Origin: an uncultured Bacilli bacterium | GTDB taxonomy: Bacteria; Bacillota_I; Bacilli_A; RF39; UBA660 | Length of the DNA stretch: 64,000 nucleotides | Direction: 5' to 3' | NCBI GenBank assembly: GCA_934155645.1 | Contig: CAKPHC010000001.1 | Location: forward strand, 62,001 to 126,000 | Shown here: positions 24,040 through 32,734 of the stretch, in pieces | Layout of the letters: each line of letters begins with the position of its first letter | Position numbering within the stretch: position 1 is the first letter of the stretch | Translations under genes and position numbers: made by a program | Notes under the pieces: model-generated | Databases searched by the model: none | The model's input: only the letters and a program-made list of their open reading frames with translations | What the model was told of the DNA's origin: nothing

Positions 24040-25665
24040 TTATTTATTACGAACTTTCTTTATAATTTGTACTAAATCTAATATAAACAATAAAACTAAC
24101 AAAGATGTCATAATGTATGGAATGTAATTCGTACCAGTGTTACTAGTAGTAGAAGTAGTATCATTATTACTTACTTTAATTCTTATTTGATATACACTGC
24201 TATTACCATCTTCATCACTTACTATAATTTTGATAATACTTCCATCTTTTAAATTTTCATTACCAACAATCTCTGTAGTATAACCATTATCATTAAAAGC
24301 AATAATATTTAATGACTTTTCTTTACCTATCGTTAAAGTATACTCAAATATTTCTTTATTAAATTTAATGTCATATCCATCAATTTTTAAATTATCTAGA
24401 TATAATTTTTCTAAAACTTTATCCTCTTTTACGACAATTATTTTATAAATTTTCTCACTATTATCTTCTGCTTTTACTGTTATCGTTACAATATTCTTAC
24501 CTATCTTAAAATTTTCATTACCAGTTATTTCTACTTTAGAAGTATCAAGTTCAGGTATAGCTTCAATATCAAGACTATCAACATCTTTTCCAACTTTATA
24601 CTCATAATCAACTACATCTTTTTCAAAGTCTATATCTTTTCCATCAATTGTTAAAGATTTCAAATATGCATTAGCATTTCTATTATCAGGTCTGTTTATA
24701 GTAATTAAATAACTCTTACTTCCACCATCTTCACTAGTAACAGTAATAGTAAATTCATTTTTGCCATACTCCAAAGTCTTTTCTCCAGTACCAGTTACAG
24801 TTACTTTCGAATTACTAGGAGTAGCTTTAATAATTACTTTATCACTATCAACAACAGCAGTATAGTTAGTTACATTACTAGAAAACTTAGGAGATAAATT
24901 ACCTTTATCAATAGTAAGATTACTTAAAGATACATCAGTACTTTTCTCTTTATTAACAGTAATTCTATAAGTTTTAGTACTTCCAGATTCAGAAGTGACT
25001 ACTATTTTAAATGTTTCACTATCCTTAGTTAAAGTTTTAAGCCCAGCGCCAGTTACTGTAGCTTTAGAAGCTGCAACTGCTGAAATATTAATTTTATCAG
25101 ATTTAGTATTAACTACATAAATAGTTATATTACTCCTAAATGCAGGACTTAAACTACAATTATTACAATCACTAACACTTAAAGAACTTAAAGTATTATC
25201 ATCGGAATTAAAACTAACATTAATAGATTTATTTCCTAAAGAAACACTATTATAATTATCATCACCCATAACTATATTATTAAAACTAATTGTACTGCTA
25301 CCAACAGCACCACTACTAGCTTTAACCCTAAAAGTAGCTATTGTAAAACTACTAACTTTGTCTTTGCTTTGACGTATCAAGTTAATATCACTAACACTAA
25401 AATTAGAATCAAAAGATGTCCAATTACTTTTATCATATGATGAACTAACTATTGATAAATAATTACCAACTTTAGCCGTTCCTGCTATATCAGTCGGTAC
25501 AAAATCTAAATTACTAACTGATAAACTACAACTTGTTTCTTCATTACTATTAAGTTTTGTTTTATCACAACTAATATTAATATCATTACTTGCTAAGACA
25601 CAGTCTGGTATCAAAAATAAAAATAATACTAATATAATAATTCCTACTTTATTTCTAAAACTCAT
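24040..25665 (-). CDS. Secreted, membrane-anchored protein with cadherin-like beta-sandwich repeats
   Basis: 541 residues. Signal peptide (residues 1-25), an N-terminal cohesin-like or Ig-like domain (about 27-150), then four repeats of the Cadherin-like_b (PF12733) type with recurring LSSLTID...L.P.F....YTA, KV.V.GTG.KTL and KTYRITVNK motifs, and a C-terminal membrane helix with positive tail (about 516-541). No LPXTG. Such repeat proteins act as spacers or adhesive stalks at the cell surface. Single-gene unit. The first repeat has a Cys pair (SDCNNCSLSP). Specific ligand unknown. Confidence 0.85.
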   Translation of the reverse strand: MSFRNKVGIIILVLFLFLIPDCVLASNDINISCDKTKLNSNEETSCSLSVSNLDFVPTDIAGTAKVGNYLSIVSSSYDKSNWTSFDSNFSVSDINLIRQSKDKVSSFTIATFRVKASSGAVGSSTISFNNIVMGDDNYNSVSLGNKSINVSFNSDDNTLSSLSVSDCNNCSLSPAFRSNITIYVVNTKSDKINISAVAASKATVTGAGLKTLTKDSETFKIVVTSESGSTKTYRITVNKEKSTDVSLSNLTIDKGNLSPKFSSNVTNYTAVVDSDKVIIKATPSNSKVTVTGTGEKTLEYGKNEFTITVTSEDGGSKSYLITINRPDNRNANAYLKSLTIDGKDIDFEKDVVDYEYKVGKDVDSLDIEAIPELDTSKVEITGNENFKIGKNIVTITVKAEDNSEKIYKIIVVKEDKVLEKLYLDNLKIDGYDIKFNKEIFEYTLTIGKEKSLNIIAFNDNGYTTEIVGNENLKDGSIIKIIVSDEDGNSSVYQIRIKVSNNDTTSTTSNTGTNYIPYIMTSLLVLLFILDLVQIIKKVRNK

Positions 25666-25835
25666 AACAATCCCTCTATTCTTTACTATCTATATAATAA
25701 CAAAAAACGACATAAAAGTAAATTATTCATTATTATTAAATTAAAAGAATATTATAAATTATAGGTATTAATACGACACCAGATATAAGAAGTCGAATAT
25801 CTTATAATAGAAAAAGATAAAAAGGAGTTGATTAG

Positions 25836-26246
25836 ATGGGTGAAAATTGCTGCTGCTTTACTAAAACATTAAAAATAATTGACCTACTACAACGTAGTGC
25901 AGAAAAAGAAGAATGCTTTGATAATACTTGTAGTAGACCATTTTTAGGAGTAGAAATACCATCATTATGTCTAAACACAAGACCTATAACCTTTTATGGG
26001 TGCGATAATAACTTAATACAATTAAACTATTCTACTACTATTAATGGTGAAACAAGTACAGGTACAAGTGGCATATTTAGAATTGAAAAAGTAGATGATG
26101 GTTGTGTTGTAGTATCTATTCTTATAGCTAATCCAGATACAGAAGATACTACTAGACCATATATAACTACTAGGAATACAGCAACTATTAATTTAGGTTG
26201 TGTATGCGCTATAAAATGTTTAGGCGATACTATCGTTGATTTATAG
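25836..26246 (+). CDS. Spore coat protein, CotY/CotZ family
   Basis: 136-residue Cys-rich protein of the CotY/CotZ family that forms the outer crust or coat lattice of endospores. The N-terminal CCCFTKTLKIIDLLQRS helix, a Cys-containing CSRPFLG segment, the NTRPITFYGC element, FRIEKVDDGCVVVSIL and C-terminal INLGCVCAIKCLGDT follow the family's layout. Clear site AAAGGAG. It and the next gene, 15 bases downstream, form a two-gene unit, as cotY and cotZ often do. The upstream 170 bases carry a possible sigma-K-like -10 (AATATCTTA near 25794) but I would not rely on it. Confidence 0.85.
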   Translation: MGENCCCFTKTLKIIDLLQRSAEKEECFDNTCSRPFLGVEIPSLCLNTRPITFYGCDNNLIQLNYSTTINGETSTGTSGIFRIEKVDDGCVVVSILIANPDTEDTTRPYITTRNTATINLGCVCAIKCLGDTIVDL

Positions 26247-26261
26247 AAAGGGGGATAAAAT

Positions 26262-26678
26262 ATGTGTGGAAATAATAATGAATGTTCTTGTTCTTTTATA
26301 AAAACTTTAGAATTAATCCTTACCCTTCAACAAAAAGGTGAAGTATGTGATGTTAATAACGGTTGTAGTAAACCTTTTTTAGGACCAATATTAAATAGTG
26401 TATGTCTAAATACAAGACCAATAACACTATATAGTTGTTGTACACATGCATTATGGTCTATGCCATATACTTTAAATGGAACTCAAGGAAATAGTACAGT
26501 ATTTAGAATAGAAAACTTAGATGACAATTGTGCAACATTTAGAGTTCTAGCACCTAATCCAAATGTTGATGAACAAGAAACATTCCCTTATGTAGCAACT
26601 AATGATTACTTCACTATTAATTTAAAATGTGTTGGTGCAATTAAATGCTTAGGTGACACATACATAAGTGGAGTATAA
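26262..26678 (+). CDS. Spore coat protein, CotY/CotZ family, second copy
   Basis: 138 residues, a close paralogue of the preceding gene: CSCSFIKTLELILTLQQKGE, GCSKPFLGP, NTRPITLYSCC, FRIENLDDNCATFRVL and INLKCVGAIKCLGDT align one to one. Many Cys residues fit cross-linking in the spore coat. AAGGGGG upstream of the ATG. Ends at a strong terminator. The tandem arrangement with diverged but parallel copies is typical for coat-crust genes. Which copy is the structural hub cannot be told. Confidence 0.85.
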   Translation: MCGNNNECSCSFIKTLELILTLQQKGEVCDVNNGCSKPFLGPILNSVCLNTRPITLYSCCTHALWSMPYTLNGTQGNSTVFRIENLDDNCATFRVLAPNPNVDEQETFPYVATNDYFTINLKCVGAIKCLGDTYISGV

Positions 26679-26699
26679 AAGACCTTAGGTCTTTTTCTT
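26677..26699 (+). terminator. Coat operon terminator
   Basis: AAAAGACC-TTA-GGTCTTTT hairpin with T5; the 5' arm overlaps the stop codon. Confidence 0.8.
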
Positions 26700-26701
26700 T
26701 T

Positions 26702-26726
26702 AAAAAAAAAGCAACTATGTTGCTTA
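26702..26726 (-). terminator. Terminator of the 111-residue protein gene
   Basis: AAGCAAC-ATA-GTTGCTT stem with T9 on the - strand. Confidence 0.8.
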
Positions 26727-27059
26727 AGATTTTACCTTTATCTCTACTACATCATCTAAATTAATTGTCCTACCATCATTAGTTAATAAACGTTCCCCTA
26801 CTTTACCAACTAGTCTTGTATTAAATACTTCATTTCTAGTCTTAACTTCAACTGGTACATTAAATACATATTCTTTATTCTTTAACATGTTATTAACAGC
26901 ACCTCTAAAACTAGTATTATCATCATATGTATTATTTTCTACACGATTATAAGTATTAGTTTGTAAATTGCTTTCATATTTAGAATAAAAAACATTTTTA
27001 TTATTTTCTATTCTTTTATTAGGACTGTTCTTAAAAATAGAAGGTAATTCCTTTTTCAT
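26724..27059 (-). CDS. Hypothetical protein, 111 aa, Asn/Tyr-rich N-terminus
   Basis: Not recognised. A low-complexity N-terminal half rich in Asn, Tyr and Lys (residues 1-50) and a C-terminal small beta-domain (VFNVPVEVKTRNEVFNTRLVGKVGERLLTNDGRTINLDDVVEI cut here into pieces: VFNVPVEVKT, TRLVGKVGERLL, INLDDVVEIKV). It converges on the coat genes and diverges from a SEDS gene, so a sporulation link is possible, but nothing in the sequence shows it. Confidence 0.5.
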   Translation of the reverse strand: MKKELPSIFKNSPNKRIENNKNVFYSKYESNLQTNTYNRVENNTYDDNTSFRGAVNNMLKNKEYVFNVPVEVKTRNEVFNTRLVGKVGERLLTNDGRTINLDDVVEIKVKS

Positions 27060-27140
27060 AACATCACTCTTTCTATAAATATATTATGTATTTGATAAAT
27101 AAAGATTACTAAAAATTGCCATAATAATAATGGTGATTAT

Positions 27141-28268
27141 ATGCATAGAAAATATAAATTAGATAAAATTTTAATCTTATGTGTTTCAATATTTTTTATA
27201 ATTAGTATATTATCTATATATTCAGCATCTATGTATTTATCCCCTACTTTAGGAAATTTGGCTTTAAAACAGGGATTATGGTATTTAATAGGAGCAATTA
27301 TAATATTTCTGGTTATAAAATTTAAGAATAATCTTTTCTATAAATATAGTTGGTATATATATTTAATTAATGTCATCTTACTAGTAGGACTTCTCTTTCT
27401 AGCACCTGATATTAATGGAAGTAAATGTTGGTATATCATTAAAGGTATAGGAAGTATTCAACCAAGTGAATTTATGAAGATATCTCTTATTTTAATTCTT
27501 GCAAAAGTAATAGATAATTTTAAAAAGAAAAAAAGAAAAGCAACCTTAAAAGATGAATTTGTTTTGTTGATTAAAGTATTTTGTATCGTATTAATTCCAA
27601 GCATTTTAACTTTTTTAGAACCAGATACTGGTGCGGTAATTATATACTTAATTATTACTTTAACTATGTTATTTATAAGTGGTATAAGTATTATTTGGTA
27701 TATAATGTTAGGAATAATAGTAGCAATCACTGGAAGCATTTTTCTTTATTTGTATTTTGTTAAACAAGATACATTTATAAGTATCTTCGGTAGTAACTTT
27801 TTCTATCGTATGGACCGAATCATCAATTGGAAAAGCGGTAGTGGAATGCAGTTAGAAAACTCTTTAGCCGCAATCGGATCAAGTTATATAAAAGGACATG
27901 GTTTTAATAAAACTCCACTATATTTTCCGGAAGCAGGTACAGATTTTATATTCTCGGTATATGCCTCTAACTTCGGTTTAATTGGTTCTGTATTTTTAAT
28001 AGGAATTATTATGTTATTTGATTTGCACATCATAAATATTGGTAAAGAAACAGTAAATAGAATTGATAAATATGTAGTATCAGGTATTATAGGTATATTC
28101 ATATATCAACAAATTCAAAATATTGGTATGACTATAGGCATGTTACCAATAACAGGTATTACTCTTCCATTTATAAGTTATGGAGGAAGTAGCTTAATAT
28201 CATATATGATTATAATAGGTCTATTGCTAAATATTTATAATAACAAAGAAAAAAAGATAAGATATTAA
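27141..28268 (+). CDS. SEDS peptidoglycan polymerase, FtsW/RodA/SpoVE family
   Basis: 375 residues, ten predicted membrane helices. SEDS glycosyltransferases polymerise lipid II at the membrane together with a class B penicillin-binding protein. Family motifs: GSKCWYIIKGIGSIQPSEFMKISLIL in the first extracellular loop region, FLEPDTGAVIIY with the essential Asp, AIGSSYIKGHGFNKTP, FPEAGTDFIFSVYASNFGLIG and LPITGITLPFISYGGSS. The sequence is closer to RodA/SpoVE than to FtsW by its length and lack of a long tail. Start ATG with GGTGA 6 bases upstream. Monocistronic; close to the coat genes, so a cortex role is possible. Confidence 0.92.
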   Translation: MHRKYKLDKILILCVSIFFIISILSIYSASMYLSPTLGNLALKQGLWYLIGAIIIFLVIKFKNNLFYKYSWYIYLINVILLVGLLFLAPDINGSKCWYIIKGIGSIQPSEFMKISLILILAKVIDNFKKKKRKATLKDEFVLLIKVFCIVLIPSILTFLEPDTGAVIIYLIITLTMLFISGISIIWYIMLGIIVAITGSIFLYLYFVKQDTFISIFGSNFFYRMDRIINWKSGSGMQLENSLAAIGSSYIKGHGFNKTPLYFPEAGTDFIFSVYASNFGLIGSVFLIGIIMLFDLHIINIGKETVNRIDKYVVSGIIGIFIYQQIQNIGMTIGMLPITGITLPFISYGGSSLISYMIIIGLLLNIYNNKEKKIRY

Positions 28269-28276
28269 AAATTATA

Positions 28277-28308
28277 AAAAGAATCAAACATAATGTTTGA
28301 TTCTTTTG
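28277..28308. terminator. Bidirectional terminator
   Basis: 13-bp perfect stem AAAGAATCAAACA / TGTTTGATTCTTT with loop TAA, between the SEDS gene and convergent surface paralogue 2. Confidence 0.88.
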
Positions 28309-28312
28309 CGTT

Positions 28313-29407
28313 TTACTTAATATCACTATAATTCATTTCAATTACTGGTCTAACTCCCACTGATGGAGTTCTAGCTCCTGCAAGGTCAAGATAACCATCA
28401 CTTCTGATATTCAAATTTGTTGTACCAGATGTAAATTCAATCCAATATGATGTTGAATATACCCAGCTAGGTGCGTTTAGGCAATAATTATTCGAAGCGT
28501 CATTAACACATCCAAGGTTCTCCAATTCTGATCCGGTTATATATCTTACATTAGTTACGTTTGCACCCAGTCTTCGCAAATATACTCTATACGTATTTAA
28601 GTGACTTTGAACATCACCATAACCTACTCCACCATATGCAGTTACACCTTCTTTGTATCCTACTACATTTGAGTCTTGCTTACCAGTTCCTTTATATGTA
28701 GTATTAACATCTCCAGTATTTACATCCAAATTATATTTAGCAAGCGCAGCAAAAGAAGTAGTACCATTTACAGAAATTATATAGAAAGCTTCATCGCCTA
28801 TTTTAAATTCTGAACCCACCGTATATTTATCACCAACAAATTGCATAGTTATATCATTACTTGGGTTTATTGTTATATCCTCATCAGTAATAGTTTGTCC
28901 TACATCTTGAACAAAGTTTATAGACAATGTTAATTTATTATCTACATAAACTGGTTGACTAGTTATGCTAGAATCATAGTCAATTGTCACTGCAAAAAAA
29001 GTTTCATTATTACTTTTTAACTTAGTACCTTTTTTAATATTTGCTACACTAAATTTAATAGCATCACTTCCAGTTTCACCTGCAGTAATGTCATTTACTA
29101 TTGCATCCAGTGTGCCTTTATTCTTTATATAAATAAAATAAATTATCTCATCACCAGGACTTTCTAAGTCAACATTAAATGTAACTGTTGTACCACTCGC
29201 TGTTGGTGCTGAAATTTCAGTAACATTACCTGTACTGCTAAACTTTTGAATTTTAGTAAATTCTATATCCCAAGTTGACTCAATACTTGCTGTACCATTA
29301 ACTGTTAATTGTGTTGCAAAAGCTGCATACGCTACTGCCATCACACATATTAAACAACACATAGTTGTTATAATTATTTTCTTTGTCTTCATATATTTTT
29401 CTTTCAT
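28313..29407 (-). CDS. Secreted surface protein, paralogue 2, with variable C-terminus
   Basis: 364 residues from ATG 29407 (MKEKYMKTKK), homologous to the start of paralogue 1; an in-frame ATG at 29443 overlaps the -10 hexamer and cannot be translated from this promoter. Export segment (about residues 6-30, ending VAYAAFATQ), the shared beta-sandwich module (TVNGTASIESTWDIEF to about residue 165), then a shorter second domain than in paralogue 1 with VGSEFKIGDEAFYIISV, NLGCVNDASNNYCLNAPSWVYSTSYW and GVRPVIEMNYS at the end. Residues about 322-353, between YWIEF and GVRPVI, match the variable segment of the other paralogues in position. Monocistronic, under a G11 promoter. Confidence 0.8.
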   Translation of the reverse strand: MKEKYMKTKKIIITTMCCLICVMAVAYAAFATQLTVNGTASIESTWDIEFTKIQKFSSTGNVTEISAPTASGTTVTFNVDLESPGDEIIYFIYIKNKGTLDAIVNDITAGETGSDAIKFSVANIKKGTKLKSNNETFFAVTIDYDSSITSQPVYVDNKLTLSINFVQDVGQTITDEDITINPSNDITMQFVGDKYTVGSEFKIGDEAFYIISVNGTTSFAALAKYNLDVNTGDVNTTYKGTGKQDSNVVGYKEGVTAYGGVGYGDVQSHLNTYRVYLRRLGANVTNVRYITGSELENLGCVNDASNNYCLNAPSWVYSTSYWIEFTSGTTNLNIRSDGYLDLAGARTPSVGVRPVIEMNYSDIK

Positions 29408-29441
29408 CCTCATCTCTCCAAACTTTATTTTATCTATAATC

Positions 29442-29491
29442 ATTATACCCCCCCCCCCTAGGGTTTTTGCAAGAAGGAAATGTTATCATTT
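29442..29491 (-). promoter_or_regulatory. Poly-G (G11) promoter of surface paralogue 2, predicted phase-variable
   Basis: TTGCAA (29467-29472), 19-base spacer ending in G11 (29448-29458), TATAAT (29442-29447) directly after the G run. AAATG-N4-CATTT (29478-29491) lies 5 bases upstream of the -35. The whole region is nearly the same as before paralogue 1 but with one G less and a spacer one base shorter. Confidence 0.75.
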
Positions 29492-29612
29492 TTTGATTTT
29501 TTTATAAAAATAGACAATATTTACCACTTCTATACACTAGTATCTACTATCTACTAAATTATAACCCTAAATTGGGTAGAATTTTGTTGGTAAATTTTAC
29601 CAATTAAAGCAA

Positions 29613-29643
29613 TAAAAAAAGACAACCTTTTTAATTTGTTGCC
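29613..29643 (-). terminator. Terminator of the glycolipid glycosyltransferase gene
   Basis: GGCAAC / GTTGTC stem (one G-U) around an A/T loop with T7 on the - strand. Between it and the G11 promoter a short inverted repeat TTGGTAAA-T-TTTACCAA (29587-29603) is seen, function unknown. Confidence 0.7.
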
Positions 29644-29648
29644 TTTCA

Positions 29649-30746
29649 TTATTTATTCATAGCTTCTCTAACTTTTTTTCTATTTATTCGTTGCTTATCT
29701 TTGTATTCCTTGTCTCTTTTTCTACTTTCTTTTCTATCGATAGATGGACTAGCTAAAACTTTTTCATAAACTTCTTTTAATTGTTTACCAATTATTCTTA
29801 AGTCCCTTGAACACGCTACTTTATAACCTTCTTCAGTTAAATCAGGTAACTTTCCTTCAAGTATATCCACTATCTTTATTTCAAATTCATCTACATCTTT
29901 TGCTTTATATACATTAACTCCATCTTCTAACCACTCATCAAATACTGGAATATCTCTAATTAATGCTTTTTCTTTACATGCACATGCCTCTAATATTGGA
30001 ATTCCTTCTGTCTCCTCTAATGTTGGGAATATATATAAATCTGCTCCATTCATCGCATTAATAATCATCTCTTGCTCAACATATCCTGCAAAAGTCAAGT
30101 TAGGAAGTTCAGTTTTAACTGCTTTTCTTATCTTATCAGGAACAGTATATAAAGGAGTAAAACCAAACCAAATAAACTTATATTGAGGTAGCCTTTTAGC
30201 TAATTCTACAAAGTCTAATATTCCTTTTCTTTCTAAATATAATCCTATTCCCATTACTACTTTATCTTCTTTTTTATATCCATAAGTCTTTCTAAAGATA
30301 TCACCTAGTTTTTTATCTGTTACAAATTTCTCTATTTCAATACCATTAGAAATAGCTGTAATATCTCTATGCATATGATATCCATCCAACAATCTTTTAG
30401 AATATGGTGTTGGAGTTATAATATGATCTCCTAACTTATAACAAGTTACTATCCATTTTTTAAAGATTGGTGCGATTTGATTAGAAAATAGAAAACTATT
30501 TCTAAAATCTTCCTCAGTTGAATGAGCATGGTATACGACCTTCTTTCCATTCTTTTTAGATGCTTGTGCTAAAGCAAAAGACTTAGGTCCATATGTATTA
30601 ATATGAACTATATCATAATCATCATCTGGATCTAAAGTATAGCTAACATTTACATAATCAAGTGCTTTCATTTGATGTTTGATAGCTTTACCTAATCCAC
30701 TTTTCCCTATATGTTCAAGTCCTTCTGTATATAATAATACTTTCAT
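29649..30746 (-). CDS. GT4 glycosyltransferase, glycolipid synthase (CpoA-like)
   Basis: 365 residues, GT-B fold. MKVLLYTEGLEHIGKSGLGKAIKHQMKAL at the N-terminus, DPDDDYDIVHINTYGPKSF, HAHSTEEDFRNSF, ITPTPYSKRLLDGY and the sugar-nucleotide site FPTLEETEGIPILEA follow the pattern of streptococcal CpoA (alpha-galactosyl-glucosyl-diacylglycerol synthase), so it probably adds a hexose to glucosyl-diacylglycerol to build a membrane glycolipid or lipoteichoic-acid anchor. The C-terminal 25 residues are basic (KRDKEYKDKQRINRKK), fitting binding to the membrane surface. The usual partner monoglucosyl synthase is not in the window. Ribosome site AGAGGTGA. Confidence 0.82.
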   Translation of the reverse strand: MKVLLYTEGLEHIGKSGLGKAIKHQMKALDYVNVSYTLDPDDDYDIVHINTYGPKSFALAQASKKNGKKVVYHAHSTEEDFRNSFLFSNQIAPIFKKWIVTCYKLGDHIITPTPYSKRLLDGYHMHRDITAISNGIEIEKFVTDKKLGDIFRKTYGYKKEDKVVMGIGLYLERKGILDFVELAKRLPQYKFIWFGFTPLYTVPDKIRKAVKTELPNLTFAGYVEQEMIINAMNGADLYIFPTLEETEGIPILEACACKEKALIRDIPVFDEWLEDGVNVYKAKDVDEFEIKIVDILEGKLPDLTEEGYKVACSRDLRIIGKQLKEVYEKVLASPSIDRKESRKRDKEYKDKQRINRKKVREAMNK

Positions 30747-30804
30747 TATTCACCTCTTATATTTGTTACTTTAATTATACACAGAAGATTTAAAAAAATC
30801 CATA

Positions 30805-31581
30805 CTATTTTAAAGTAGACCTTAAACTCTCAATAGCATTTTTCTCTATTCTAGAAATTTGAGCTTGGCTTATACCTAATTCACTTGCTATTTCCATTTG
30901 TGTTTTACCCATTACAAATCTTTGGTCTAAGATAAATTTTTCCCTTTCTGCTAAGTTATCAATCGCATCACTAACAGATAACTTTACATCCAAATCATTA
31001 TTTTTAATTGTCTTATCTTCTATTTGGTCACACAAATAAATTGTATCTCCCCCATCAGAATATATAGGTTCAAAAATGCTTATAGGGTCGCGCATAGAAT
31101 CTAAAGCATTAATAACATCATAATTAGAAACGCCAAGTATTTTAGCAATTTCATCAGTAGTAGGTTCAATACCTTTCTCTAGTATAAATTCATCTTTTAC
31201 TTTTAAAGTTTTATATGCCAAATCTTTTAAAGACCTGCTAACTCTTATACTGTTATTATCTCTCAAATATCTTCTTACTTCACCTTGAATCATAGGAACA
31301 CAATAAGTAGAAAACTTAACTCCATAAGATAAATCAAAATTATCTATGGCTTTTAAAAGTCCAATACATCCTATTTGGAATAAATCATCCATATTTTCTT
31401 CTCTTTTAGAGAATTTCTTTAGAATTGATAATACTAGTTTTAAGTTACCATTTACTAGTTCATCTCTAACAGATTCATCTCCAGATTTTAATCTTTGGAA
31501 TAATTCTTCCATTTCTTCACTACTTAATACTTTAATATTTGCTGTATTCACGCCACTGATTTCAACTTTGTGACGTGCCAT
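30805..31581 (-). CDS. sigG: Sporulation RNA polymerase sigma-G factor
   Basis: 258 residues that follow Bacillus SigG throughout: the N-terminal RHKVEISGVNTANIKVLSSEEM, region 2 DDLFQIGCIGLLKAIDNFDLSYGVKFSTY, VPMIQGEVRRYLRDNN, region 3 SRSLKDLAYKTL, IFEPIYSDGGDTIYLCDQI, and region 4 LGISQAQISRIEKNAIESL. SigG drives late forespore genes, including spore small proteins and germination genes. In Bacillus it follows sigE; here it stands alone, divergent from a hypothetical gene. Strong site GGGAGG. With the CotY/Z pair it shows that this lineage makes endospores. Confidence 0.96.
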   Translation of the reverse strand: MARHKVEISGVNTANIKVLSSEEMEELFQRLKSGDESVRDELVNGNLKLVLSILKKFSKREENMDDLFQIGCIGLLKAIDNFDLSYGVKFSTYCVPMIQGEVRRYLRDNNSIRVSRSLKDLAYKTLKVKDEFILEKGIEPTTDEIAKILGVSNYDVINALDSMRDPISIFEPIYSDGGDTIYLCDQIEDKTIKNNDLDVKLSVSDAIDNLAEREKFILDQRFVMGKTQMEIASELGISQAQISRIEKNAIESLRSTLK

Positions 31582-31694
31582 AATTATTTATCCCTCCCAT
31601 TTTATAATGAGAGATACTAATTTATTTTATACATTAACTTGATTATTAAAAATTAAACTTATATAATAATAAGTCAAGAAAGAAAGTGATATCA

Positions 31695-32207
31695 ATGGAA
31701 GAAATAATTGAACAATCAATAGAATATCTTAAAACTACTGAAGATAAAGACTGGGATATATTTATTAATAAACATGTTTGTATTGTTGATAACGATATCT
31801 TAAAAGAATATGTCCTAGAAGTAAGAAAAGACTTAATAAGTTGCATTAACAGAATGAAATTAACAACATTTCCTTTAGTAAGACTTAAAAAGAATTATTT
31901 TAGTATGGATAGAGTTGAAGCTTTTATATCTTATTTTAACGATGAAAAAGAATGCCTTATAAATTTGAAAAAATTCTTACGTTCTAATTATACCGATTCA
32001 TCTAATCTTACACCATGCCAAATATCTGGTTTATTAGTACATACTTTAGGTAATACTCATACTGATAACGAGAAAAGATTATTACAATCACTAAAAATAG
32101 ATAATGCTTTAAATAGTGGAATTGATGTATATATAGATGAAGAAAAAATAACACCAGTTAATCATCAATTAGTAAAAACAATTAATAGAAGGTTAAAACA
32201 AAAGTAA
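31695..32207 (+). CDS. Hypothetical protein, 170 aa
   Basis: Not recognised. Soluble, acidic and helical, with MEEIIEQSIEYLKTTEDKDWDIFINKH at the start and a His-containing LLVHTLGNTHTDNEKRLL stretch near residue 120. I use the ATG at 31695; a GTG three codons earlier is the alternative because the AGAAAG site fits either. Divergent from sigG, from which it is separated by about 100 bases; sharing a forespore-type regulation is possible but not shown. Confidence 0.5.
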   Translation: MEEIIEQSIEYLKTTEDKDWDIFINKHVCIVDNDILKEYVLEVRKDLISCINRMKLTTFPLVRLKKNYFSMDRVEAFISYFNDEKECLINLKKFLRSNYTDSSNLTPCQISGLLVHTLGNTHTDNEKRLLQSLKIDNALNSGIDVYIDEEKITPVNHQLVKTINRRLKQK

Positions 32208-32734
32208 AAAAATGATTGAATATTATATTTCAGCAGTTTGCTCTATGTTATGTTTAACATAACACAATCTCAACATTGATAATTTGCTTTATAGAAAAAA
32301 TACAAATTAAAAGCATCGAAATAAAATTGGTATTTTTAATTTGTAAAAATGTATCTTTCTGAAAAATATTGTTATCATTAATTATTATTTTACTAACTTT
32401 TTTTACATCGGCATAATTCAAACAAAAATAGTTTCCGTTTTTTAAAACATATTACCAATTTGTCCTTTCTTTCATTTTTAAAATTTCATTTAAGTTAATT
32501 ATTAATAAGATTTTTTTATATATAATTAATTTTCATGGAAATTCTTATTGTTTTCTGACAATTATTTGTTTTACTCAGAAAATCAAATAAAATCAATCTT
32601 TCATCTATTACAATTGTAGATGTTTCACTAAACTTATTATCAATTTTCAAATTTGAATTACCCGAAACCAAAATTATATTTTCATTTTTTAATTTATCCA
32701 ATGATTAATAATATTGTAAGTTTTTTTTATAGGC
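32208..32734. other. Gene-free stretch between convergent genes
   Basis: 527 bases, very AT-rich, without a credible gene. A 61-codon frame on the - strand (32516-32701) begins with TTG and has no ribosome site. It contains a 9-bp perfect palindrome (TGTTATGTT-T-AACATAACA, 32246-32264) and a long weak hairpin (TACAAATTAAAA near 32309 with TTTTTAATTTGTA near 32335). No U-run is seen, so neither is an obvious terminator; the palindrome could be a protein-binding site. Confidence 0.4.

Noticed and set aside
25770..25835. Sigma-K promoter for the coat gene pair
   Set aside because: A -10-like AATATCTTA and an ACA at plausible spacing exist, but the match is too weak to list as a feature.
29408..29443. 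ATG at 29443 as the start of surface paralogue 2
   Set aside because: It overlaps the -10 element of the poly-G promoter; homology to paralogue 1 supports ATG 29407.
32516..32701. 61-codon frame as a gene
   Set aside because: TTG start, no ribosome site, no recognisable sequence.
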